Origin: CAZHHH01 sp052400685 | Lineage (GTDB): Bacteria; Bacteroidota; Bacteroidia; Bacteroidales; Marinilabiliaceae | NCBI GenBank assembly: GCA_052400685.1 | Contig: JBQTGJ010000003.1 | DNA length: 64,000 nt | Reading direction: 5' to 3' (one strand) | In this document: positions 46,271 through 54,572 of the stretch, in pieces | Numbering within the stretch: the stretch's first letter is position 1 | How the letters are laid out: each line of letters opens with the position of its first letter | The notes under the pieces: generated by a model | What the model was told of the DNA's origin: nothing | Seen by the model: the letters and a program-made list of their open reading frames with translations, nothing else | The model's database searches: none | Position numbers and translations under genes: made by a program

Positions 46271-48655
46271 ATGAAACTAAGATTGCAAATTTTAATGGTT
46301 TTGTTTTTAATACTCGCGTCTTTTGATGCCGGCTTGTCGCAAACACAAACCATAAATAACAGCACTAATAAAATCCAGTTAAACGGGAAAGAGTATTATC
46401 TGCATGTCGTAAAAAACGGCGAAGGTCTCTATCGTATCAGCGTTGATTACGGTGTTTCAATGAGCGAAATTTTAAAAGCCAATAACGATATTAATGAGAA
46501 GTTGCAGGTCGGCCAAATTATCCGAATTCCTGTTATTGATGGCCGGAATAGTGATTCTTCAGAATTGCAGCAGTCTCGTGCTTTTATTTTTCACACCGTT
46601 GAGAAGGGGCAAACAGCCTATTTTGTGGCACGTAAATATGGTATTACTGTTGAGCAGCTTTATTCGTTTAATCCGGGTACTGAAAATGGGTTGGTTTTGG
46701 GAGCAATTCTCCAAATTCCGGTGGAAGGGAATAATACTAATGCACTGCAACCTGCTGATGGCGATGGTAATAAAATTAATAGTGGCGTTACACATATTGT
46801 CCAGCCTAAAGAAACTCTGTACGGAATTGCTCGTTTGTATGGGACTTCGGTTGATGCTATTATACATGATAATCCCGGTCTTCGTGACGGAATTCTTGGT
46901 ATTGGCGATAAGATAAAAATACCCGCCAGGCAAAGTGTTTCTAATGAACAAAACGCACCTTCTGTCGGAGAAACATCAGCCGGTTTTATTTCCGGAGATA
47001 ATTATTTATACCATTTGATTGAACCCGGTCAAACGTTCTATTCTATTAGCCGACGTTATTTAATTGATGTGGCAGAGCTTCGTGCGGCAAATCCGGGCTT
47101 AAATGAAGATGATTTAAAAGTAGGTTATCTGTTGCGGATACCACGCAGCGGAATTCAGTCTATGACACTTGATCAACAAACTGATGACTCTCAGTTGTTT
47201 GTAAATCATAAGGTAAAACGAAAGGAGACGCTTTTTGGTATTTCCCGCGAATATCATGTGGATATGGATATTATCAAAAAGGTTAATCCCGGGGTAAATT
47301 TCAGCTCGCTAAACAAAGGAACGATTATTCGTATTCCCCGTGACGAGTGGTTTGCAGGTAATGCTCGTATGGCTTTGGTTGAGCAGCAAAAACAGCTGTC
47401 GACCGATAGCACACTTGGCGCAGCTTATGATTTTACCCATTGTGTGCCCAATAAGGAAATTGGTTACGCCAGGCCTGTACGTGTGGCATTGCTGTTACCT
47501 TTTGACGCTAATCAAAGCAGTTTGTATTACGATGATAAGGATTCTTTGAGGTTTACGCGTAGTATTCAAACAGCTCAACGGAGATCCAAGGTGTTTATGG
47601 AGTTTTACAGCGGTACATTGCTGGCCTTGGATAGTTTGAAGCGTGCCGGTGTAAATGTTGAAATGTCGGTTTTTGATATTGCGCCCGATTCTTTGGTGCT
47701 CAAGCGTGTTCTGTCCAATCCATGGCTGGCGCAGTGCGATTTAATAATAGGACCGGGTCTGGCCGGAGAGCTGCCGTTGGTCTCAAAATTTGCGCAGACG
47801 CATTCAATTCCATTGGTTTATCCTATTTCAAATAATTCGAGGAATGAATTGTATTCGAATCCGTATCTGTATCAGGTTAATACACCCGATTCGTTGATGT
47901 TCGATCAAATGGCCGATGACATTGTTAAACAGGCCTCGGGAAGTAGTTTGTTGGTGATTTTGCCGCCTGAAAATGAAATTGAGGCAAATCTGTTAGTGCT
48001 TAAAATAAAGGAACGTGCCAGCCGATTATTGGCTGAAGGTCGCAAAATTAAATATCAGGAGTATCGTCCGGGGAATAATGATCTTGTGTCTATACAAACA
48101 TTGGTGAGCAAAAATTCGGAAAATTATATTGTGGTACCTTCTGTTGTTCCCGCCGAAATATCTAAAATCATACCGGTTTTAACCGGCGTTAAAGAAAAGG
48201 CCAGAGTTAATCTTAGTTTGTTTGGCCGTTCGGAATGGTTGCGTATGCAAACCATCGAACCTGAAAATATTTATGCCTTGAATACTACATTGTTTAATAG
48301 CTTTATTATTGATTATAATGATGCTGCAACGCGTAGGTTTATCAGTCGATATCGTAGCTGGTTTCATACTGAGCCACATGCTATATCGCCTTATTTTCAA
48401 TATTCCGATGCGACTTCGGCCTACAGTCGATTTGGTATTTGGGGATATGATGTGACGCTTTTTTTTATTTCTGCAATGGTTCAGTATGGGCGTAATTTTG
48501 ACCTTTGTTTGCCGCTGGTTAAACACGATGAAATTCAGTTTAGATTTGATTTTAAACGCGTTTCTAATTGGGGAGGCTTTTATAATAATGGATTGTTTAA
48601 ACTTCGGTTCACACCCGATTTACAGACCATTCAAGAACCTTTAACCTGCGAGTAA
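46271..48655 (+). CDS. LysM-repeat protein with periplasmic-binding-like domain
   Basis: A 794-residue secreted protein (signal peptide LILASFDAGLSQT). Five LysM peptidoglycan-binding modules are visible at about residues 40-88, 108-150, 173-217, 246-290 and 312-357, each with the pattern H-V-x-x-G-x-T-x-Y-x-I and a closing IRIPR-type strand. Residues about 400-790 form a type-I periplasmic-binding fold (RVALLLPFDANQ, CDLIIGPGLAGELPLVSKFA, IPLVYPISNNS), similar in layout to LpoA/LppC-type domains. This suggests an envelope-located peptidoglycan sensor or activator rather than a nutrient receptor (inference). The ABC-F gene starts 32 bases downstream. Confidence 0.85.
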   Translation: MKLRLQILMVLFLILASFDAGLSQTQTINNSTNKIQLNGKEYYLHVVKNGEGLYRISVDYGVSMSEILKANNDINEKLQVGQIIRIPVIDGRNSDSSELQQSRAFIFHTVEKGQTAYFVARKYGITVEQLYSFNPGTENGLVLGAILQIPVEGNNTNALQPADGDGNKINSGVTHIVQPKETLYGIARLYGTSVDAIIHDNPGLRDGILGIGDKIKIPARQSVSNEQNAPSVGETSAGFISGDNYLYHLIEPGQTFYSISRRYLIDVAELRAANPGLNEDDLKVGYLLRIPRSGIQSMTLDQQTDDSQLFVNHKVKRKETLFGISREYHVDMDIIKKVNPGVNFSSLNKGTIIRIPRDEWFAGNARMALVEQQKQLSTDSTLGAAYDFTHCVPNKEIGYARPVRVALLLPFDANQSSLYYDDKDSLRFTRSIQTAQRRSKVFMEFYSGTLLALDSLKRAGVNVEMSVFDIAPDSLVLKRVLSNPWLAQCDLIIGPGLAGELPLVSKFAQTHSIPLVYPISNNSRNELYSNPYLYQVNTPDSLMFDQMADDIVKQASGSSLLVILPPENEIEANLLVLKIKERASRLLAEGRKIKYQEYRPGNNDLVSIQTLVSKNSENYIVVPSVVPAEISKIIPVLTGVKEKARVNLSLFGRSEWLRMQTIEPENIYALNTTLFNSFIIDYNDAATRRFISRYRSWFHTEPHAISPYFQYSDATSAYSRFGIWGYDVTLFFISAMVQYGRNFDLCLPLVKHDEIQFRFDFKRVSNWGGFYNNGLFKLRFTPDLQTIQEPLTCE

Positions 48656-48687
48656 GTCAATTTTTACATGTAATTTGATTTTTTTGA

Positions 48688-50649
48688 ATGATTTCAATAA
48701 ACCAATTAACCGTTAATTTTGGTGGTTTTCTTTTATTCGATAATGTTTCTTTCCTTATAAATACGAAAGACCGTATTGGACTGGTAGGGAAAAATGGTGC
48801 AGGAAAATCCACTTTGATGAAAATTATTGCAGGTCTTCAGCAGCCTTCCGAAGGCCTTGTTTCTAAGCCAAAAGATATTACTCTGGGTTATTTGCCTCAG
48901 CACATGACCTATTCTGACACTTTGACCGTTAGGAAAGAGGCGGAGCGTGCTTTCGAAGAGATTATTACTTTGGAGCATGAATTGTCGGATCTTAACCGGG
49001 AAATTAGTGGACGCGACGATTACGAATCTGAGAGTTATCTTAAATTGTTGGATCTGCTGGCTGAAAAAAATGAACGCTACACAATTTTAGGCGGGCATAA
49101 TTACCAGTCTCAATTGGAATGGACTTTTAAAGGACTTGGTTTCAAACAAAGTGATTTGGACAGGCCAACGTCTGAGTTTAGTGGCGGTTGGCGCATGCGG
49201 ATTGAGTTGGCTAAAATTCTTTTACGAAAGCCTGATGTTTTTTTGTTGGATGAGCCCACTAATCATCTGGATATTGAGTCGATTCAGTGGTTGGAGGATT
49301 ATCTGTCAGCTTTTGGTGGTGCCTTGGTATTGATTTCGCATGACCGGGCCTTTCTCGATAATATTACGAATCGGACTGTTGAAATTTCGTTGGGTAAAAT
49401 ATACGATTATAAAGTGCCTTATTCCAATTATCTGACGCTTCGCGCTGAACGTTACGAACAACAGATGGCTGCTTTTCGAAATCAGCAGAAAAAGATTGAG
49501 GATACAGAAGCTTTTATTGAACGATTCCGTTACAAAGCCACCAAGTCAGTACAAGTGCAATCGCGCATCAAGCAGTTGGATAAAATTGAAAGAATAGAGG
49601 TTGATGAATTTGATAAATCAGCTCTTCGCATTAAATTTCCGCCGGCCCCACACGCTGGAAGTATAACGGTGAAAGGTCGTAATATTTCTAAAGCTTTTGG
49701 AGATCACAAGGTACTTGAACAGGTCGATTTTCAGATAGAGCGTGGTGAAAAAGTCGCTTTTGTAGGGAAAAACGGCGAAGGTAAAACAACCATGGCCCGC
49801 ATTATTTTAAATGAATTGGAGCATACCGGAACCGTGGAGTTGGGACACCAGGTTAAAATTGGCTATTTTGCCCAGAATCAGGCTGACAATTTGGATGAGC
49901 GTCTTACGGTGTTCGAAACGGTTGATAATGTTGCTGTAGGTGATATCCGAACCAAAATAAGAGATTTATTGGGCGGTTTTTTGTTTAGTGGTGAAGCCGT
50001 TGATAAAAAAGTGGCTGTTTTATCAGGTGGCGAAAGAACCCGTCTGGCATTAGTATTGTTGTTACTTGAACCGGTTAACTTTCTTATTCTGGATGAGCCG
50101 ACCAACCATCTCGATCTTAAATCGAAGGAGATTTTGAAGCAGGCTTTGCTTGATTTTGATGGAACAGTTCTTTTGGTTTCTCACGATCGTGATTTCTTAA
50201 ATGGTTTGGTGGATAAGGTTTACGAATTTACCAACCGTAATATTAAAGAGCATCTGGGCGGAATTTATGAATTTCTTAAAAATAAAAAAATTGAGTCTTT
50301 TCGAGAATTGGAGGCGTCGCCTTCAATTTCCGGTAAGGCTGAAAAAATGGCCGATGTTTCCGAGGTATCTGCCAATAAGCGTTCTTTTGAAGAGCGTAAG
50401 GAATTAAACCGGCAATTAAAGCGGTTCAGTAACGACGTAGCTGCCGTAGAGAAGGAAATTGAAGAACTGGAGCAGAAGCATGCTGAGTTGGAAATAGCAC
50501 TTCAAAATCCTGTAGAGGCTGGAAATCTGAATTTATATACTGATTACGAGAATATTGGTAAGAAGTTAAATCAGAAAATGGCACGATGGGAAGAGTTACA
50601 TAACGAAATGGCTTTGGTTGAATCTCAATTGGAGTCCTTGGGTAAATAA
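48688..50649 (+). CDS. ABC-F family ATPase (Uup-like)
   Basis: A 653-residue cytoplasmic protein with two ABC ATPase domains and no membrane helices. Walker A motifs are GLVGKNGAGKSTLMKI near residue 33 and AFVGKNGEGKTTMARI near 357; the signature motifs are SEFSGGWRMRIELAKILL and VLSGGERTRLALVLLLL. A linker with charged helices joins them, and the C-terminus (about 560-650) is a coiled coil, as in Uup. ABC-F proteins act on ribosomes or nucleic acids. It probably shares a transcript with the upstream LysM gene. Confidence 0.93.
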   Translation: MISINQLTVNFGGFLLFDNVSFLINTKDRIGLVGKNGAGKSTLMKIIAGLQQPSEGLVSKPKDITLGYLPQHMTYSDTLTVRKEAERAFEEIITLEHELSDLNREISGRDDYESESYLKLLDLLAEKNERYTILGGHNYQSQLEWTFKGLGFKQSDLDRPTSEFSGGWRMRIELAKILLRKPDVFLLDEPTNHLDIESIQWLEDYLSAFGGALVLISHDRAFLDNITNRTVEISLGKIYDYKVPYSNYLTLRAERYEQQMAAFRNQQKKIEDTEAFIERFRYKATKSVQVQSRIKQLDKIERIEVDEFDKSALRIKFPPAPHAGSITVKGRNISKAFGDHKVLEQVDFQIERGEKVAFVGKNGEGKTTMARIILNELEHTGTVELGHQVKIGYFAQNQADNLDERLTVFETVDNVAVGDIRTKIRDLLGGFLFSGEAVDKKVAVLSGGERTRLALVLLLLEPVNFLILDEPTNHLDLKSKEILKQALLDFDGTVLLVSHDRDFLNGLVDKVYEFTNRNIKEHLGGIYEFLKNKKIESFRELEASPSISGKAEKMADVSEVSANKRSFEERKELNRQLKRFSNDVAAVEKEIEELEQKHAELEIALQNPVEAGNLNLYTDYENIGKKLNQKMARWEELHNEMALVESQLESLGK

Positions 50650-50677
50650 CTATTTTGGTATTACCTTTCGTGCATAC

Positions 50678-50768
50678 TTAATGTGCCCATTAGTTGTTAG
50701 TTTTTTAGTTAATGAGCATTTTGAGGATAAACATAACGCAGAAGTTGTATTTTCCTTGCAAGCATTAA
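50678..50768 (+). repeat. R2 repeat copy 10 (internally deleted)
   Basis: About 91 bp from TTAATGTGCCC to GCAAGCATTAA, keeping the right half (GCATTTTGAGGATAAACATAACGCAGAAGTTG). The full stretch is described by its positions 50716-50747. It lies between the ABC-F and rlmB genes. Confidence 0.65.
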
Positions 50769-50864
50769 ATAATATCATGGCATGAATATCAATGGAATAT
50801 ATGGGTTGCGTACCGTAAGGATATCTGGAAAATATCTGGTCGTCATTAAAAATATAAAATAATT

Positions 50865-51590
50865 ATGGCAGAAAGTAATGTGATATTTGGAATACGAGCT
50901 GTTATTGAAGCTCTGAAGAGTGATCAGATCATTGAAAAGGTTCTGGTAAAAAATGGTTTGCAGGGAGAGCTATTCAATGAACTTAAAAAGGCATTGAAAG
51001 ATAATAATACACCCTTTCAGCTGGTACCTATTGAACGCATTCATCGTGTTACGACCAAAAATCATCAGGGCGTAGTCGCCTTGGTTTCTCCAGTGTCATA
51101 TCAGGATGTTGAGACGGTAGTGCAGAAGAAAATGGAAGATGGGGAACGTCCTGTTGTTCTCATTTTGGATGGCGTTACCGATGTGCGCAATTTTGGTGCC
51201 ATCGCACGTACGGCTGAATGTGCAGGCGTATCTGCTATTGTTATTCCCGAAAAGGGGAGTGCACCGGTTAACGGTGATGCCATTAAAACATCGGCGGGCG
51301 CTCTGTTTCGGATTCCGGTTTGTCGTGTGCCGCGGCTTTGGTATACCATGAAGTTTCTTAAAAGCCATAATTTCACCATTATTGCGGCTTCCGAAAAGGC
51401 CGGTGTTAATTACCGACAGGTTGATTATGCCGGACCTATAGCCCTGGTTATGGGAGCCGAAGATACCGGTATTTCGTCGCAAGTCATGAAGATGGTTGAT
51501 CAACAGGTGGCGATACCTGTTAAAAGTGAGATTGATTCTCTTAATGTTTCTGTGGCTGCCGGTATTCTTATTTATGAAATTATGAAATAG
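50865..51590 (+). CDS. rlmB: 23S rRNA 2'-O-methyltransferase RlmB
   Basis: A 241-residue SpoU-family (SPOUT) methyltransferase that modifies G2251 in the 23S rRNA P loop. Residues 1-75 form the N-terminal RNA-binding domain (VIFGIRAVIEALKSDQIIEK). The knotted catalytic domain carries LDGVTDVRNFGAIARTAECAG (motif 1), IALVMGAEDTGIS (motif 2) and IPVKSEIDSLNVSVAAGILIYE (motif 3). Length is typical. The close relative TrmH is less likely because of the N-terminal domain. Confidence 0.93.
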   Translation: MAESNVIFGIRAVIEALKSDQIIEKVLVKNGLQGELFNELKKALKDNNTPFQLVPIERIHRVTTKNHQGVVALVSPVSYQDVETVVQKKMEDGERPVVLILDGVTDVRNFGAIARTAECAGVSAIVIPEKGSAPVNGDAIKTSAGALFRIPVCRVPRLWYTMKFLKSHNFTIIAASEKAGVNYRQVDYAGPIALVMGAEDTGISSQVMKMVDQQVAIPVKSEIDSLNVSVAAGILIYEIMK

Positions 51591-51815
51591 AATGTTACGT
51601 GTTGCGACGAACTCTTGATGAGCTCTTTTCTTAAAGCATATTTGGCGTTTGGTTTTTTTTTTATCTAAATTGGGCTGTTTTTGGGTCTTTCTGAATTGCT
51701 TTATGCGATCCTGATTGACTCATAGTTTTGAAACGATCAATGGTTTTTCATCACGTTGAAAAATCCGGTTTTACAGACCTCTGTCAGGGGGTTTTAACAA
51801 ACTAATGCTATTATT

Positions 51816-52883
51816 ATGACTAATAAGGAAAGAGTGTTAAAAACACTTAACCATGAGCAACCCGACAGGGTGCCTTTTTTTTATTGGGGCGTCCCTGAGT
51901 TCACAACAAAAATGATGAATCATTTTGGCTTTTCTACTCGCGATGAGCTGCTGGAGTTTTTGGATGTGGATTTTAGATGGGTTGAGCCTGATTACATCGG
52001 GCCCGAATTAATTAATCTGGCCGAAGGCCGCAAGAAAGATATATGGGGGGTTGAATACCAATTGGTGGGTCGAGGTGACCTTAAATATTGGGACATTTTA
52101 AGCTCCCCGCTAAAGGGGGTTACCGATCCGGTGGCTTTGGATGACTATACCTGGCCTACTATCGGTTTATTTGATTTTTCGGTTCTCGATGCTCAGGTTG
52201 AAAAGTATAAAGATTTTGCCATCATGACAGCACCCGGATTCTCTTCACCTGGCTTGTTTCGCATCATAAAGCGTTTGATAGGTCAGGATGAGTTTTTAGA
52301 TGTTATGATGTACCATCCCAAATTTTTTAATCACCTTATTGATAAAGTCTCTGAATTTTATGAGCGTTTTATCGAAGCTTTTTTTGAAGTGACTGGCTCT
52401 CGGGTGGATTTTATCCGGTTTTCGGATGATTTTGGTTCGCCTGATGGTTTAATTGTCAGCAATGAGACTTGGGCAGAGGTAGTTAAACCGGTTTATGATC
52501 GTTTTCTTCAAATCCCACGTAAGTTGGGCGTGAAGTTTTATATGCACAGTTGTGGGGGAGTTCGTAAATTATTGCCTGAATTTATTACTACCGGTGCCGA
52601 TGTCCTTGATCCCATGCAGACCCGCGCAGTAGGTATGTCTCCTCAAGGATTAAAAAAGGATTTTGGTCGCTACATAACTTTTTGCGGAGGGTTAGACGAA
52701 GAAATGTTACTGCGTAAGTCAACACCGTCGCGTGTTAAGGAGGGCGTTAATGAGCTCCTCGATATAATGGCACCTGAAGGCGGTTTTATTTTAGGTCCTT
52801 CACATAAGTATAAAGTTGAAACGCCGGTTGAAAATGTTGTTGCGATGTATGAGGCAGCACGCGAATGGAAGTACAAAGTTTAA
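51816..52883 (+). CDS. URO-D-family methyltransferase-like protein
   Basis: A 355-residue protein of the uroporphyrinogen decarboxylase superfamily. The start MTNKERVLKTLNHEQPDRVP is typical of the MtaA/CmuA branch. A candidate zinc site H-x-C is seen in YMHSCGGVRK near residue 240, with a further cysteine in FCGGLDEE near 288. True HemE proteins lack this site, so methyl transfer from a corrinoid protein to a thiol is more likely than porphyrin decarboxylation. No corrinoid protein or MtaB-like gene is nearby, so the partner is unknown. Confidence 0.75.
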   Translation: MTNKERVLKTLNHEQPDRVPFFYWGVPEFTTKMMNHFGFSTRDELLEFLDVDFRWVEPDYIGPELINLAEGRKKDIWGVEYQLVGRGDLKYWDILSSPLKGVTDPVALDDYTWPTIGLFDFSVLDAQVEKYKDFAIMTAPGFSSPGLFRIIKRLIGQDEFLDVMMYHPKFFNHLIDKVSEFYERFIEAFFEVTGSRVDFIRFSDDFGSPDGLIVSNETWAEVVKPVYDRFLQIPRKLGVKFYMHSCGGVRKLLPEFITTGADVLDPMQTRAVGMSPQGLKKDFGRYITFCGGLDEEMLLRKSTPSRVKEGVNELLDIMAPEGGFILGPSHKYKVETPVENVVAMYEAAREWKYKV

Positions 52884-52888
52884 AAATA

Positions 52889-52987
52889 AAACTTGCGAAG
52901 TCTGAAAAATCAAGGCGTTTATTTTTTGTAGATGAATGTTTTTATGACAAACGTAACGCAGAAGTTGACTTTATAGACAAACACTAA
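52889..52987 (+). repeat. R2 repeat copy 11 (left end truncated)
   Basis: It starts ACTTGCGAAGTCTGAAAAAT right after the preceding stop codon and ends GACTTTATAGACAAACACTAA (52967-52987), matching the right end of copies 3 and 7. Confidence 0.75.
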
Positions 52988-53002
52988 TTAGCCGGATTTT
53001 TT

Positions 53003-53051
53003 AAAAAAGCGAACAATGGAATGCCAGAGCATTCTCTTTGTTCGCTTTTTT
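53003..53051. terminator. Bidirectional terminator
   Basis: AAAAAAGCGAACAA pairs with TTGTTCGCTTTTTT, and GAATG/CATTC extends the stem after a small bulge. It lies between the convergent URO-D-like and aminotransferase genes, ending two bases before the latter's stop codon. Confidence 0.9.
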
Positions 53052-53052
53052 G

Positions 53053-53880
53053 TTATTGCCGGCTTTCAATTTCGTTTTGGATAAGTTGGCTAATACCATT
53101 TCTTAGGCTTATAATGATTGGGTGCAAAGGGTTCAGGACTATGTTTTGAATTTTAAGTATTGGCAAAATTCGTGGTGATGTACCGGTGATGAATGCCGCA
53201 TCAACGGAATTAAGTTCGCTAACCTTTAGTGCAGTCATCTTAATGGAATAATGTTTTTCATTAATCAGCTGCAAAATTTTTTTACGCATCACCCCGGGTA
53301 ATACCAGCTCGTCGGGGGCTGTTATCAGGGTGTTGTCCTTAACAAAAAAAAGGTTTGAACGACTCCCTTCTGTTATGATTCCATTGTGGTGCAGGATGGT
53401 TTCAAATACGTTTTCTTGCTGAATGATGCTGTCTGACAGTTTTCGTAAAGCTGGATTGGCTATTTTAACGGATGGCAGTGGGCGTGATTTTTCCAGCAAC
53501 TGACAGTGAACGCCATCTTGGTATAAATGATTATCCGGATAGTTGGTGGATAAAAAATAGGCATGATAGCCTCTTTCTCTCGTCTCTCCTTGCTTAAAAA
53601 AACATTCTGTTTTGATATTGCCGATCCCGGTTTTTGACTGAGCGGCCAGTTGACTGAGTAACGTTTTTAATTTTTGTTGGTCCGTACTAAATTGATATCC
53701 ACATTGATCTATACCCGAATACAGCCGTTGGAGATGGTCGTCGATAAACAGTGGTATTCCTTGTTCAATTCTGAATACTTCATAAATAATTTCGCGGTTA
53801 TCAAAGATGTTTTCGTTCACCGGCATTTCGGAAATGACGCCATTTTGTAGGGTGTAGTTGGAGGCGGCAGGTTGTTTCAT
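53053..53880 (-). CDS. Class IV PLP-dependent aminotransferase/lyase
   Basis: A 275-residue fold-type IV PLP enzyme. The likely Schiff-base lysine is in SVKIANPALRKL near residue 140, and the conserved glutamate is in IITEGSRSNLFFVKDN near 175. VLPGVMRKKILQL and TGTSPRILPI match the cofactor phosphate-binding region. Candidates are branched-chain aminotransferase, D-amino-acid aminotransferase or 4-amino-4-deoxychorismate lyase; the short length and sequence lean toward the PabC-like group, but I cannot separate them. It is monocistronic and converges with the URO-D-like gene. Confidence 0.8.
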   Translation of the reverse strand: MKQPAASNYTLQNGVISEMPVNENIFDNREIIYEVFRIEQGIPLFIDDHLQRLYSGIDQCGYQFSTDQQKLKTLLSQLAAQSKTGIGNIKTECFFKQGETRERGYHAYFLSTNYPDNHLYQDGVHCQLLEKSRPLPSVKIANPALRKLSDSIIQQENVFETILHHNGIITEGSRSNLFFVKDNTLITAPDELVLPGVMRKKILQLINEKHYSIKMTALKVSELNSVDAAFITGTSPRILPILKIQNIVLNPLHPIIISLRNGISQLIQNEIESRQ

Positions 53881-54291
53881 GGCTAAAATTTTTACCTAAA
53901 TTACAAAATAATGTAAGCCAATATTCAGGTATAAGATTTAAAATTGATAGTTGTTTTTATTTGAATGAGAAATTGGTGCTAAGTTATTGTATTGTATGTG
54001 TTTGTGTTTTATTTGTGTAAAATTTTTTTTTTAGTGACGGTTTAAATATGCACATATTAACAATATTTAGTTATAAATTAACAAATTTTATGGGTTAAAA
54101 TAGTAAATACGTAAAAAAATCTTTAATAAACATAAGGTCTTGTATTATAGTAATTCATGAAGCATGAGTGCTTAAAAACCATGAATTTTTGTGATAAATC
54201 GTTTTTAAAGTCGTATTAAATCTCTATCATTGCAATCCAAAAGGTGTGATTTTAAGTCAATTAATTACAGTTTGATACTAAATATTTGGAT
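53881..54291. other. 411-base region upstream of oadG
   Basis: Very AT-rich, with no gene. It contains the hairpin at 54152-54187. No convincing -7 box was identified for the decarboxylase operon. Confidence 0.5.
54152..54187 (+). promoter_or_regulatory. Nested hairpin upstream of oadG
   Basis: Outer arms AATTCATG / CATGAATT enclose a second hairpin AAGCA-tgag-TGCTT; the outer arm is followed by TTTG. It lies about 105 bases before oadG and may be a leader structure or an attenuator. Confidence 0.4.
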
Positions 54292-54546
54292 ATGGGTGAG
54301 AATTTTGAACTTGCTATTGAATTATTGGGCGTTGGAATGGTTACAGTTTTTATCATTCTGCTTTTGGTAGTATGGGTAGGTAATTTAATAATTGCCTTTG
54401 TAAATCGGTTTTTTCCGGAAAGCATAGTTGCTAAAGGCAAGCCTGCTTCCATGGGCATTAGTGCCTCTAAAACGGCAGCTATTGTAGCCGCCGTAAATAT
54501 TGTTACAACTGGCCAGGGCCGGGTTGTGAACATTGAAAAGAAATAA
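54292..54546 (+). CDS. oadG: Sodium-pump decarboxylase gamma subunit (OadG)
   Basis: An 84-residue small membrane protein. The ATG at 54292 is used instead of an upstream TTG. One membrane helix is at about residues 9-33 (LLGVGMVTVFIILLLVVWVG), followed by a short cytoplasmic tail (MGISASKTAAIVAAVN). OadG anchors and helps assemble the alpha and beta subunits of the Na+-translocating decarboxylase. It is 26 bases before oadA in the conventional operon. Confidence 0.88.
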   Translation: MGENFELAIELLGVGMVTVFIILLLVVWVGNLIIAFVNRFFPESIVAKGKPASMGISASKTAAIVAAVNIVTTGQGRVVNIEKK

Positions 54547-54572
54547 TATCAACTACTATAATTGATTATTTT

